DNA of 64,000 bases from the NCBI RefSeq assembly GCF_001306915.1, contig NZ_LJTC01000009.1:20619-84618 (forward strand), given 5' to 3'. The DNA comes from Pseudoalteromonas lipolytica (GTDB taxonomy: Bacteria > Pseudomonadota > Gammaproteobacteria > Enterobacterales > Alteromonadaceae). The notes beneath the pieces were generated by a model that did no database searches, was not told the origin of the DNA, and worked only from the letters and a program-made list of their open reading frames with translations. Both the position numbers and the translations under genes were made by a program. Below are positions 55,834-64,000 of this stretch, piece by piece (position 1 is the first letter of the stretch; the number at the start of each line of letters is the position of its first letter).

Positions 55834-57209
55834 GAATGACACTCCTTCATATATGACTCACTTAACCCATCAACTTCTTTGATAAACCATTTATAGGCAA
55901 CCATTGCAGTAAATAAGTTACCAATCGCGGCACCAATAAATAAACCAGTTAAACCTGCAATTTCGCTGCCTATATAAGCAAAAGGTACATAAAAAACAAA
56001 CAGACGTACCACACTTAAAATCAGGGCATTCATTGGTTTATGCAAGGCATTAAATGAAGAGTTAGATAAAATAATCACCCCCTGCAGGCCATAACTCAGT
56101 GGTAAGATATAAATGAATAACTTAATCACATCCATTACCGCTTGCTCTTTACCAAATACATCCGCGATAAAGCCAGAGGTTAACAGCAGTAAAATATAAA
56201 TAGCGAACTGCCAAATCATCACGAATTTCAAGGTTTTTGAGTAAGCTTCTTTAACACGTTCAAACTTACCTGCCCCAAAGTTTTGACTTACAAATGGTGG
56301 TAAGGTCATTGATAAAGCAAGCACCACAAGGCTTGCGATAGATTCAATGCGACTGCCTACACCAAACGCTGCAACCGCCTCAGGGCCATGCTTAGCTACT
56401 AATGCCGTCATGACCGCCATCGCTATTGGCGTCAACATATTTGCGCCTGCCGCCGGTAAACCTATTTTAAGAATTTTACGAACTGAACTAACTGCTGTTT
56501 GCTGACCAGCATGCAGGCTCAACAAACCGTTCTTAATTGCCAGAATATATAAAATAATAATTACTGCAACCGCCCAAGCAATAACACTCGCAATAGCAGC
56601 CCCTTGTATACCTAAGGCTGGAATTGGCCCAAAACCAAAAATTAGTACCGGATCTAAAATAGCATTTATCAGCCCCGCTCCACCCATAACAATACTTGGC
56701 GTTTTGGTGTCGCCGCTGGCTCTAAGCACTGAATTGCCAACCATAGGGGTAATTAAAAATACACTGCCGATGAACCACACGCTCATGTAGTCATGAATAA
56801 GTGGCAAGACTTGCTCACCTGCGCCTAATAATTTAAAGATAGGCTCAATATACAAATAACCTAAGGCAGAAAGGCAAAACACCATTACAACCGACACCAA
56901 TAATGACATACTGGCATCAAAACGAGCTTCATCTAAATTATCACTTCCGAGTGCTTTAGCAATAACTGCGGAGGTACCTATCCCTAAGCCGATTGCTAAA
57001 CTAATTACAGTAAAGGTAACTGGAAAAGTAAAACTTACTGCGGCTAATGGCTCAGTGCCTAACAAACTGATGAAGAAGGTATCGACTAAATTAAACATCA
57101 TAAGAGTGATCATTCCGAAAATCATAGGAATGGTCATTTTTTTTAAGGTCGGCAGAATTGGGGAGTTTAAAAGATCAGGTTTAGTTTTGCTCTGCGGTTT
57201 CACGCTCAT
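55830..57209 (-). CDS. MATE-family multidrug/Na+ efflux transporter
   Basis: Inner-membrane protein of 459 residues with twelve hydrophobic helices in two MatE repeats ([56 protein letters not shown]). The family exports cationic drugs or metabolites using Na+ or H+ gradients. AAGAGG lies upstream of the ATG. It heads the operon with uvrB, an unusual pairing since uvrB is commonly monocistronic in enterobacteria; the promoter lies in the gene-free stretch beyond 57209. Confidence 0.92.
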   Translation of the reverse strand: MSVKPQSKTKPDLLNSPILPTLKKMTIPMIFGMITLMMFNLVDTFFISLLGTEPLAAVSFTFPVTFTVISLAIGLGIGTSAVIAKALGSDNLDEARFDASMSLLVSVVMVFCLSALGYLYIEPIFKLLGAGEQVLPLIHDYMSVWFIGSVFLITPMVGNSVLRASGDTKTPSIVMGGAGLINAILDPVLIFGFGPIPALGIQGAAIASVIAWAVAVIIILYILAIKNGLLSLHAGQQTAVSSVRKILKIGLPAAGANMLTPIAMAVMTALVAKHGPEAVAAFGVGSRIESIASLVVLALSMTLPPFVSQNFGAGKFERVKEAYSKTLKFVMIWQFAIYILLLLTSGFIADVFGKEQAVMDVIKLFIYILPLSYGLQGVIILSNSSFNALHKPMNALILSVVRLFVFYVPFAYIGSEIAGLTGLFIGAAIGNLFTAMVAYKWFIKEVDGLSESYMKECHS

Positions 57210-57598
57210 AAGAATTCTTGGCCTCTTTATATGAGCCTATAAGTTTAAAGCATCCTTCACTTGCAAGCTATGCTTTATTCACAGAATCAAAATCGATGTA
57301 CAAAACTATAACTTTTGACGCTTTGACATAAAAATAACCACTAACCCTTATAAAAAACAATATAAAAACAAATTTAATAGCTTTATTACAATTAAATGGC
57401 ACTATTCGCTGTTTTTTTACACAATAAATAGCATCATTTCATCGTCACGAATAAATTTACTTATCAATTCAGCATCGCTTCAGATAAAAACACTAACACA
57501 TTGATTTAAAATGAATTAAAAAAACTTAATTAAACACTTGAAATTGCTGGAGCGCCCTAAAATCCTAGTACTATAGCTGTTCTTAAAGTTTAATAAAC

Positions 57599-57629
57599 AG
57601 AGTTATCCACAGAAACCGTGGATAACTCT
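57599..57629. repeat. Inverted pair of DnaA-box-like sequences
   Basis: AGAGTTATCCAC (57599-57610) and GTGGATAACTCT (57618-57629) are perfect 12-bp inverted repeats around the 7-base spacer AGAAACC. Each arm holds TTATCCAC, the core of the DnaA box; the plus-strand one is the full TTATCCACA. Confidence 0.8.
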
Positions 57630-57882
57630 CTAGAAGCCGCAAATATAAAGGCTTTGAAGACTAGCTTGAAACTGATAAAACGAATAATAGTGAAGTATCC
57701 CGTTTTGACCCTTTTGTAAGCTTCTAGAAAAGAATGTGTAAAAAATGCTCTCCCCTTAATGGAAAGCCAGCATGAAACATAAAACACGACAACACACTAT
57801 TCAGTAACTAACTGATATGTATACCTAAAAATAAATTTAGTCATCCTCGACAAACAATGATGTCGATGTGCTTCATAAAAAA

Positions 57883-57902
57883 AGATGGAATATTCGCCAT
57901 CT
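57883..57902 (-). terminator. Terminator-like hairpin in the gene-free region
   Basis: AGATGG and CCATCT pair around an 8-base loop, and seven T residues follow on the minus strand. No minus-strand gene ends here, so it may stop a small or antisense transcript. Confidence 0.45.
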
Positions 57903-58218
57903 GTAGTAAAAAAATACAAGAAAAAAATAACACCTAAGGATGGCCTAATAAAAACTCTTAGGTTTGATTTTCTCAATCACAAGAAATTATTGCATAAGTG
58001 ATGATTTCCTCACTTTAATAGAGAATATCTGAGCAAAGAATGGTTTTTTATATTTTCAATTTGGTACTACTGCTCAAAAAGAATGCAAAAAAGTCATCTT
58101 TTCGACATAGCTAGTCTTCTAAAAAACAAAAAACGCTGCGCTTTTCAGCTACATTTTGCTCAGATCGAACATAAAAACATCGAATAAGCTTCTTTTTTGA
58201 ATTTATGAAGTTTTTATG

Positions 58219-58247
58219 TTGACACTTTGCAATGCTGTCATTAATAT
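58219..58247 (+). promoter_or_regulatory. Strong sigma-70 promoter of the tRNA-Asn array
   Basis: TTGACA (58219-58224), a 17-base spacer and TAATAT (58242-58247). A GC-rich discriminator (CGCCCCG, 58250-58256) follows, the type that makes stable-RNA promoters sensitive to ppGpp. The first tRNA starts 27 bases after the -10. Confidence 0.85.
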
Positions 58248-58273
58248 TTCGCCCCGTTGAAAGGCATGACGCT

Positions 58274-58350
58274 TCCCCCTTAGCTCAGTTGGTTAGAGCG
58301 ACGGACTGTTAATCCGCAGGTCCCCCGTTCGAGTCGGGGAGGGGGAGCCA
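58274..58350 (+). tRNA. tRNA-Asn (GUU), copy 1
   Basis: 77-base gene with encoded CCA. The acceptor stem is TCCCCCT / AGGGGGA, the D-loop AGTTGGTTA, the anticodon loop CTGTTAA with GTT, and the T-loop TTCGAGT between CCCCG and CGGGG. The first anticodon-stem pair is A-C, a mismatch at the 27-43 position that is often non-standard. Confidence 0.98.
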
Positions 58351-58371
58351 AGTTTTTCAATCATAAACGAT

Positions 58372-58448
58372 TCCCCCTTAGCTCAGTTGGTTAGAGCGAC
58401 GGACTGTTAATCCGCAGGTCCCCCGTTCGAGTCGGGGAGGGGGAGCCA
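58372..58448 (+). tRNA. tRNA-Asn (GUU), copy 2
   Basis: Identical in sequence to copy 1 over all 77 bases, with encoded CCA. It lies 21 bases after copy 1, so the two are co-transcribed and must be separated by processing. Confidence 0.98.
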
Positions 58449-58467
58449 AGTTTATGAATATGATTGT

Positions 58468-58544
58468 TCCCCCTTAGCTCAGTTGGTTAGAGCGACGGAC
58501 TGTTAATCCGCAGGTCCCCCGTTCGAGTCGGGGAGGGGGAGCCA
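58468..58544 (+). tRNA. tRNA-Asn (GUU), copy 3
   Basis: Identical to copies 1 and 2; the spacer is 19 bases and unlike the other spacers. Confidence 0.98.
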
Positions 58545-58573
58545 AATCATAGCACCACACTACTCTATTTAGT

Positions 58574-58650
58574 TCCCCCTTAGCTCAGTTGGTTAGAGCG
58601 ACGGACTGTTAATCCGCAGGTCCCCCGTTCGAGTCGGGGAGGGGGAGCCA
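58574..58650 (+). tRNA. tRNA-Asn (GUU), copy 4
   Basis: Identical to the other copies, after a 29-base spacer. No clear hairpin terminator follows; TTTTATCTCTTTTT at 58671-58684 is T-rich and may assist termination. Confidence 0.98.
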
Positions 58651-58834
58651 ACTCTACGAATATATTAAATTTTATCTCTTTTTGCCTCACCGATTGTATT
58701 AGACTTTCCAGCGCTTATACACTACTCTAGTGTAAGTTATTTATATGCTTTGATATAAAATAGAATTCACTATTATTAAACCGATCAATCAAGGAATTGA
58801 TTCCTTCCTTTTAGGCTTTTAAAAGATAAGAAAC

Positions 58835-60778
58835 ATGGCTGGTTTTAAAAAACTCATATTCGTACAACTTATTTCTTGGCTACTATTCGCATTATTAGGC
58901 GGATATTTTATTGCAATTAGTTTTGACAGTGCAGTAAGTGATGCCCAGCAAAAAGCACAGCGTGTAGTTAATGCCTATATAAACTCACAAACTATTGAAC
59001 AGCTGGCACCAGAGAAACTTAGGCAAGCACTTTCTGATGGCAGTACTTTTTCTAAATTTGTAATCCGCGATCAAACTGGCAAAGTTGTTACAATGATAGA
59101 GTCTAGTCAGCCCCTCCCCTTGTTTGCTGAATTAGTTAATAATTCATTTAACTCTATCCGGCCTCAATTTGCAGTGAATCAGACATCTGACATAAAAATT
59201 GAATTTACGATCAATGCTCATAACCTAGCAACTCTGCTGCAACAAGCGATGTTTATTGTCATTTTGATATCTGGATTGATTGCATTATTACCAATTATTT
59301 ATATGAACAGTATGTTCCGTCGCTTAAACAGAAAAATAAGCACAACAGTTGCTGATATTGTCGATATATACATAAATCAGAATCAAGTAAGCGACGATAT
59401 TGAACAAGCTATGGACACTTCAAGATTAAAGAAGCTAAGCAAAGATTTAATTCCTTCGTTCAATCGTCTGTCACACTTTTTACAAACTAAACACGATGAT
59501 ATTCAAAATAATGCGCTAAGTATTAAAAAAGAAGCCTATAAAGATGTAGTCACTAACCTTGGCAATCGTAATATGTTTGTAGAGTATTACGAAAAAAATA
59601 TTGAGAATGCAGAAAAAAGCACCTTTGGTTCACTTGCTATGGTGCGTTGTAGTGAGCTACAAACAATAAACCAAACACGTGGTTACCAAAAAGGTGATGA
59701 ATACGTAAAAGGTGTGGCCGATATTATTAAACATATTAGCGGCACCTATACAGGCAGTCAGGTTTTTCGTTTAAACAGTTCTGATTTTGCTGTGGTACTG
59801 CCTAATACCCCACTTAAAGAAGCTGAACGCTTTGGCGATAACTTACAATCGCGTTTTACTCAGTATCAGCAAAACCAAGAATTAAGCTCAGTTGCTAACA
59901 CAGGTATAGTTGGCTACGAAAAAGGTAAGCCGCTTGGTGAGTTATTATCAATTGTTGATAATGCAATGAGCATGGCGCAATCAAAACAAGCAAATGCATG
60001 GCATGTACAGCGTGAAACTGATTTAGTTAATAACGCCAGCGCAGGTTTTGGTAACCAAAACTGGCGTAAAGTCATTACCGAAGTGATCGAATCGAAACGT
60101 GTGCACTTGGTTATGCAGAACATTATGCCAATAGGTAAAAGTGTTAAAGCCTATGCTGAGATCCAAGTTCGTTTCAAAACTGCAGAAAACCAAATGCTGC
60201 CAACGGCCTCTTTTCTTGCAATGGCAGAAAAGCTAGAAATGGCAATGGAAATTGACCGTTTAATTATCGATACCACTTTAGAGAAGGTTAAAACGCGTAA
60301 TTTCTCTGAAAAATTCTTTGGTATTAATGTTACTGCATCAAGCGCTCACAATGATCAATTTGTGATCTGGTTAGAGCGCCGATTACTTAAAGACAGCAAT
60401 ATCGCCTCTAAGCTTATATTTGAAGTCAGCGAGTTTGGATTACAACAAAACATTAAAGCAAGTAAACGCTTTATCGATATGGTACACCGCGTGGGTGCAC
60501 GTATTACCGTAGAGCGTTTTGGTGTGGGTTTAACGTCATTTAAATTCTTTAGAGACTTAAAACCAGACTTTATCAAAATGGACGCAAGCTACACCCGCGG
60601 CCTTGAAGAAGATAAAAACAACCAATACTTTATGCGTTTAATGGTTGATCTTGCTCATCGTATTGGTGTGAGTGTATTTGCTGAAGGCGTCGAAAGCCAA
60701 GAAGAAAAACATATCATCGAAACACTGTGTTTAGATGGTGTGCAAGGCTATTACATCGAAAAGCCAAAAGATATCTAA
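58835..60778 (+). CDS. csrD: CsrD-like degenerate GGDEF/EAL membrane protein
   Basis: Protein of 647 residues, matching E. coli CsrD (646), a membrane protein that directs RNase E to the CsrB/CsrC small RNAs without making or breaking c-di-GMP. Two membrane helices (about 8-28 and 138-158) flank a periplasmic domain; a HAMP-like segment, a GGDEF domain and an EAL domain follow. Both catalytic sites are degenerate: NSSDF (314-318) replaces GGDEF, EIQ (442-444) replaces EAL, and ERFG (from 560) replaces DDFG, so no catalytic Asp pair remains. RLNSSDFAVVLPNTPLKEAE closely resembles the CsrD HRSDF segment. Csr small RNAs are not in this window. A terminator follows. Confidence 0.85.
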   Translation: MAGFKKLIFVQLISWLLFALLGGYFIAISFDSAVSDAQQKAQRVVNAYINSQTIEQLAPEKLRQALSDGSTFSKFVIRDQTGKVVTMIESSQPLPLFAELVNNSFNSIRPQFAVNQTSDIKIEFTINAHNLATLLQQAMFIVILISGLIALLPIIYMNSMFRRLNRKISTTVADIVDIYINQNQVSDDIEQAMDTSRLKKLSKDLIPSFNRLSHFLQTKHDDIQNNALSIKKEAYKDVVTNLGNRNMFVEYYEKNIENAEKSTFGSLAMVRCSELQTINQTRGYQKGDEYVKGVADIIKHISGTYTGSQVFRLNSSDFAVVLPNTPLKEAERFGDNLQSRFTQYQQNQELSSVANTGIVGYEKGKPLGELLSIVDNAMSMAQSKQANAWHVQRETDLVNNASAGFGNQNWRKVITEVIESKRVHLVMQNIMPIGKSVKAYAEIQVRFKTAENQMLPTASFLAMAEKLEMAMEIDRLIIDTTLEKVKTRNFSEKFFGINVTASSAHNDQFVIWLERRLLKDSNIASKLIFEVSEFGLQQNIKASKRFIDMVHRVGARITVERFGVGLTSFKFFRDLKPDFIKMDASYTRGLEEDKNNQYFMRLMVDLAHRIGVSVFAEGVESQEEKHIIETLCLDGVQGYYIEKPKDI

Positions 60779-60788
60779 CCCCTCTTTA

Positions 60789-60819
60789 AGGCCCAAAAAA
60801 CCTTACTATTTTTGGGCCT
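60789..60819. terminator. Terminator after csrD
   Basis: AGGCCCAAAAA (60789-60799) and TTTTTGGGCCT (60809-60819) form a perfect 11-bp stem with a 9-base loop, 10 bases past the csrD stop. Confidence 0.8.
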
Positions 60820-60953
60820 ATTCCATCTATTAACTTTGCTTTAACACTTTAATCGTAAACAGCTTTGTTAATTTTAGCTATTCGTCCCTCATGTGTTGTG
60901 TCGGCCCCCATAAAAAAGGATAATAGAGCCGTTTTTATTCTCGTGAGGCACGC

Positions 60954-61535
60954 ATGACAGAGTATGTCTTGTTATTGATTGGCACTGTGCTAGTCAACAA
61001 CTTCGTTTTAGTTCAATTCTTAGGTTTATGCCCGTTTATGGGTGTATCGGGTAAGTTAGATACCGCGATTGGTATGTCTTTAGCCACAACCTTTGTACTT
61101 ACACTTGCCTCCGTGACCAGTTATCTGGTGAATCATTATATTTTGATCCCGCTGGATATCGAATTTTTGCGTACCATGAGCTTTATTTTGGTTATCGCTG
61201 TTGTCGTGCAATTTACCGAAATGGTGGTGAGAAAAACCAGCCCGACACTTTATCGCTTATTAGGGATTTTCTTACCGCTTATTACCACTAACTGTGCTGT
61301 TTTAGGTGTTGCCCTACTTAATATCAAAGAAGACCACTCATTCTTACAATCGGCCGTGTATGGCTTTGGTGCCGCAGTGGGTTTCTCTATGGTGTTAATA
61401 CTGTTTGCCGCATTACGTGAGCGTTTAGCTGCGGCTGATGTCCCTGCTCCTTTTAAGGGTGCTTCAATTGCGATGATCACCGCAGGCCTTATGTCGATGG
61501 CCTTTATGGGTTTTACAGGATTAGTGAAGTTTTAA
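60954..61535 (+). CDS. rsxA: Electron transport complex subunit RsxA (RnfA)
   Basis: Inner-membrane subunit of 193 residues, the usual length, with six hydrophobic helices ([50 protein letters not shown]). The [13 protein letters not shown] and TTNCAV motifs hold the Cys residues thought to bind an iron-sulfur cluster between RsxA and RsxE. In the Rnf/Rsx complex it couples electron flow between NADH and ferredoxin to ion movement; in E. coli it reduces SoxR. One base separates it from rsxB. Confidence 0.96.
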   Translation: MTEYVLLLIGTVLVNNFVLVQFLGLCPFMGVSGKLDTAIGMSLATTFVLTLASVTSYLVNHYILIPLDIEFLRTMSFILVIAVVVQFTEMVVRKTSPTLYRLLGIFLPLITTNCAVLGVALLNIKEDHSFLQSAVYGFGAAVGFSMVLILFAALRERLAAADVPAPFKGASIAMITAGLMSMAFMGFTGLVKF

Positions 61536-61536
61536 T

Positions 61537-62091
61537 ATGACCTTGTTTTATGCTTTGATAGCGTTAGGTTCATTAGCGCTAATATTTGGTTTAATTTTAG
61601 GTTTTGCTGCCGTGCGTTTTCGCGTTGAGAGTAACCCTATTGTTGACCAAATTGATACCATTTTACCGCAAACACAGTGTGGCCAATGTGGCTACCCTGG
61701 CTGTCGTCCCTATGCAGAAGCAATTGCCAATGGTGACGAAATCAATAAGTGCCCGCCAGGCGGCGAAGCCACGGTAAAAAAACTCGCTGATTTAATGGGT
61801 GTAGAAGCAAAACCGCTGGCAGGCGGTGAGCAAGCAGATCCTATTAAAACCGTTGCCTATATTCGTGAAGATGAATGTATTGGCTGTACCAAATGTATTC
61901 AAGCCTGCCCTGTTGATGCCATCGTTGGCGCAACTCGCCAAATGCACACTGTATTAATCGATGAATGTACCGGTTGTGACTTATGTGTTGAACCATGCCC
62001 TGTAGACTGTATTGATATGCTGCCTGTAAAAGAAACCAAACAAACCTGGAAATGGCAATTAAACGCAATCCCTGTGACTCAGGTAGATTAG
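61537..62091 (+). CDS. rsxB: Electron transport complex subunit RsxB (RnfB)
   Basis: Ferredoxin-like subunit of 184 residues with an N-terminal membrane anchor (about 2-24). A CxxC-x4-C-type cluster motif follows ([19 protein letters not shown]), then two classical 4Fe-4S motifs ([12 protein letters not shown] and [12 protein letters not shown]). It receives electrons in the complex. It starts one base after rsxA and is followed 8 bases later by rsxC. Confidence 0.96.
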   Translation: MTLFYALIALGSLALIFGLILGFAAVRFRVESNPIVDQIDTILPQTQCGQCGYPGCRPYAEAIANGDEINKCPPGGEATVKKLADLMGVEAKPLAGGEQADPIKTVAYIREDECIGCTKCIQACPVDAIVGATRQMHTVLIDECTGCDLCVEPCPVDCIDMLPVKETKQTWKWQLNAIPVTQVD

Positions 62092-62099
62092 GAGCACAG

Positions 62100-64000
62100 A
62101 TGGAAAAGTTAATAGATCAAATTAAACAAGGCAAAGTGTGGTCTATACCTGGGGGCATTCACCCACCGGGTCAAAAGCTGCAATCAACAGCACAAGCCAT
62201 TGCAAGACTACCACTACCAGACAAGCTCGTTGTATCACTAAAACAACATATTGGTGCTAACGGTAAACTTATTGTTGAAAAAGGCCAGCAGGTTCTAAAA
62301 GGCCAAGCATTAACTAAACCCAGCGGCAATTGGTCAGTGCCTGTGCACGCGCCAACATCTGGGCTGATCAGCGATATTTGCCCAATGCCCTCTGCTCACC
62401 CGTCGGCGTTGCCTGAACTTAGCGTTATTATTGAACCTGATGGTGAAGATAACTGGTGCGAGCTTAACCCTGTGCCTGACGCCAAAGCACTTTCCCATGA
62501 TGAGCTTGTCGATATTATTCATCAAAGTGGTATTGCAGGTATGGGCGGTGCTGGCTTCCCAACTTATGTAAAAGCAGATACCCGTAAAGCCATTGAGTTT
62601 TTAATTGTTAATGCTGTTGAGTGTGAGCCTTATATCACCGCTGATGACATGTTAATGCGCGAACATGCCGATGGCATAACTGCCGGTATTGAATTAATGC
62701 AGCAGCTGTTAAGTCCACAGCTGACAATTATTGGTATTGAAGATAATAAGCCCGATGCTATTGCTGCCATGAAACAAGCAGCACAACATAACGACAGCAT
62801 CATAGTGCAAACAGTACCAACGGTTTACCCTTCTGGCGGTGAAAAACAGCTAATTAAACTGCTAACGGGCAAAGAAGTCCCAAGTGGTAGTATTCCTGCC
62901 GATATTGGTATGTTGGTGCAAAATGTCGGTACTTTGTTTGCGGTAAATCAAGCCGTACATGAAGGTAAACCTCTGATAGAGCGTGTAGTAACGGTAACCG
63001 GTAACACCATTCATAAACAAGGTAATGTGTGGGCTTTACTAGGCACTGAAATTAAACATTTATTAGACTGCCAAGGCTTTTCTCCGGTTCCACAGCAACG
63101 TGTGGTTATGGGCGGTCCAATGATGGGCTTTACCTTACCAACCGTGCGTATTGGTGTGGTTAAAACGACGAACTGTATTTTAGCGCCAGATCACCAAGAG
63201 CTTGCTGAGCCGGGTGATGAAAAAGCCTGTATTCGTTGTAGTGCCTGTGCTGACGCCTGCCCTGCTTCATTGTTACCCCAGCAATTACAATGGTTTGCTA
63301 AGTCTAAAGAATACGACAAACTCAACGAGCACAATTTATTCGATTGTATTGAATGTGGCGCCTGTGCTTATGTTTGCCCAAGCGAAATCCCCTTGGTGCA
63401 GTACTATCGTGTTGCTAAAGCTGAAATCAAAGAGCAACAAGCAGAGCAAATCAAAGCAGAGCGAGCAAAAGAGCGTTTTGAAGCACGTAAAGAGCGCTTA
63501 GAGCGCGAACAAGAAGAGCGTCAAAACCGCCATAAACGTAAGCCGGCTGCTAAGTCAGATGGCGAAAAACAAAAAGTGGCCGATGCACTCGCCCGAGTTA
63601 AATCTAAATCTGATGATAAAGACAGTAAGTCAGCTGTCGCTGCAGCTATTGCCCGTGCGAAAGCGAAAAAGCAAGGTGCAGAGCTTGAGCCTGATAACTC
63701 TGAAGTAGCTAAAGAGCGTGCAGCGCGTAAAGAACAAGCACGTAAATACAAAGAGCAAAAAGCACTAGAGCAAGATGAAGAAGGCGTCGATAAAGACGAT
63801 AAAAAGTCTGCTGTTGCTGCCGCTATTGCCCGCGCTAAAGCGAAAAAAGCCGCACAAGCTACAGAAGAAAACGCTTCTGCTGAAACTGACGCTGCGCCAA
63901 AAGATGACAAAAAAGCTGCTGTTGCAGCTGCTATCGCTCGTGCTAAAGCGAAAAAAGCAGCGCAAGCTGCTGAAAATCAAACTGAAGCTGAAGAAGATAG
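62100..64000 (+). CDS. rsxC: Electron transport complex subunit RsxC (RnfC), C-terminus off window
   Basis: An open frame of 633 full codons from the ATG at 62100 (AGGAG upstream) off the right edge. The N-terminus (WSIPGGIHPPG) and the FMN/NADH-binding region (GMGGAGFPTYVK, NAVECEPYITADD) match NqrA/RnfC-type folds. Two 4Fe-4S motifs follow (CIRCSACADACP, CIECGACAYVCP; about residues 377-427). A long charged, Ala/Lys-rich tail contains three copies of the AVAAAIARAKAKK repeat, at codons near 510, 569 and 605. E. coli RsxC also has a repetitive Ala-rich C-terminal tail; its function is unclear. rsxD, rsxG and rsxE presumably follow outside the window. Confidence 0.95.
   Translation, partial: MEKLIDQIKQGKVWSIPGGIHPPGQKLQSTAQAIARLPLPDKLVVSLKQHIGANGKLIVEKGQQVLKGQALTKPSGNWSVPVHAPTSGLISDICPMPSAHPSALPELSVIIEPDGEDNWCELNPVPDAKALSHDELVDIIHQSGIAGMGGAGFPTYVKADTRKAIEFLIVNAVECEPYITADDMLMREHADGITAGIELMQQLLSPQLTIIGIEDNKPDAIAAMKQAAQHNDSIIVQTVPTVYPSGGEKQLIKLLTGKEVPSGSIPADIGMLVQNVGTLFAVNQAVHEGKPLIERVVTVTGNTIHKQGNVWALLGTEIKHLLDCQGFSPVPQQRVVMGGPMMGFTLPTVRIGVVKTTNCILAPDHQELAEPGDEKACIRCSACADACPASLLPQQLQWFAKSKEYDKLNEHNLFDCIECGACAYVCPSEIPLVQYYRVAKAEIKEQQAEQIKAERAKERFEARKERLEREQEERQNRHKRKPAAKSDGEKQKVADALARVKSKSDDKDSKSAVAAAIARAKAKKQGAELEPDNSEVAKERAARKEQARKYKEQKALEQDEEGVDKDDKKSAVAAAIARAKAKKAAQATEENASAETDAAPKDDKKAAVAAAIARAKAKKAAQAAENQTEAEED

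Larger units (their letters stand above)
57210..58218. other. Large AT-rich gene-free region with DnaA-box-like sites
   Basis: About 1 kb without a credible gene. Matches to TTWTNCACA occur at 57275-57283 (TTATTCACA, plus), 57415-57423 (TTTTACACA, plus), 57603-57611 (TTATCCACA, plus) and 57735-57743 (TTTTACACA, minus), with a one-mismatch site at 57617-57625 (minus). The MATE promoter must lie near 57210-57300. Terminator-like and pairing stretches occur at 57883-57902 and 57932-57963. Confidence 0.55.

Noticed and set aside
57590..57787. A 65-codon open frame on the minus strand
   Set aside because: No family pattern, no ribosome-binding site, and it covers the DnaA-box inverted repeat; most likely chance.
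57210..58218. Chromosomal origin oriC
   Set aside because: DnaA-box-like sites are present, but no dnaA, dnaN, gidA or parAB genes flank it, and no clear 13-mer or GATC cluster was seen; datA-like or regulatory roles fit better.
58274..58650. CRISPR-like repeat array
   Set aside because: The repeats are complete tRNA-Asn genes with CCA; no cas genes nearby.
63202..63980. Small Ser/Ala-rich ORFs over rsxC
   Set aside because: They are other-frame readings of the repetitive RsxC tail.

Overview
The window looks like chromosomal DNA of a marine gammaproteobacterium of the Alteromonadales, most likely Pseudoalteromonas. This rests on low G+C, a wealth of TonB-dependent receptors, an rsx/rnf cluster, a tandem tRNA-Asn array, and a gene set typical of that group (csrD, hrpA, tamAB, radD, priC, uvrB). 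The genus is an inference from family and layout; no database search was possible.

Region 1 (1-12435) is accessory and looks like a carbohydrate-use locus. It has a truncated DUF5077/DUF3472 lipoprotein, a large DUF3472 lipoprotein with a PPC domain and three discoidin (F5/8 type C) domains, and a TonB-dependent receptor, all on the minus strand. Divergent to these is a secreted GH2 beta-galactosidase. Convergent to that is a second secreted DUF3472 protein with two discoidin domains. The receptor would import oligosaccharide, the GH2 enzyme would trim beta-galactosyl ends in the periplasm, and the DUF3472/discoidin proteins would bind or process the polymer. The substrate is not evident. The 0.46 kb divergent control region carries a palindrome and a direct repeat.

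Region 2 (12436-32900) is mostly housekeeping: a VOC protein, an HD phosphohydrolase, rlmI, an operon hrpA - receiver-only regulator - PilZ protein, a periplasmic cyclophilin, tamA-tamB, an RraB-type RNase E inhibitor, radD, a short H-NS-like protein and a BvgS/EvgS-type hybrid histidine kinase.

Region 3 (33131-43605) holds three paralogous TonB-dependent receptors with a nearly identical start region and ribosome-binding site. Each has a small hairpin directly before the ribosome-binding site, and two share a promoter. A methyltransferase of unknown role lies between the second and third. The third has an additional 52-bp inverted repeat in its upstream region.

Region 4 (43651-57209) is DNA metabolism and housekeeping: DNA polymerase II, then a compact plus-strand run dinG - TSUP transporter - priC - histone-deacetylase-like hydrolase - comFB-like - ybaM-like, an EamA transporter and a small PspB-like protein. 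Convergent to these is the minus-strand operon MATE transporter - uvrB - methyltransferase - trmK-like.

Region 5 (57210-64000) starts with a 1.06 kb AT-rich gene-free stretch containing several DnaA-box-like sequences, one pair forming a perfect inverted repeat. Four identical tRNA-Asn genes follow behind one strong promoter with a GC-rich discriminator. Then come csrD (degenerate GGDEF/EAL) and rsxA, rsxB and the start of rsxC, which runs off the window. RraB and CsrD both act on RNase E-dependent RNA turnover in known systems.
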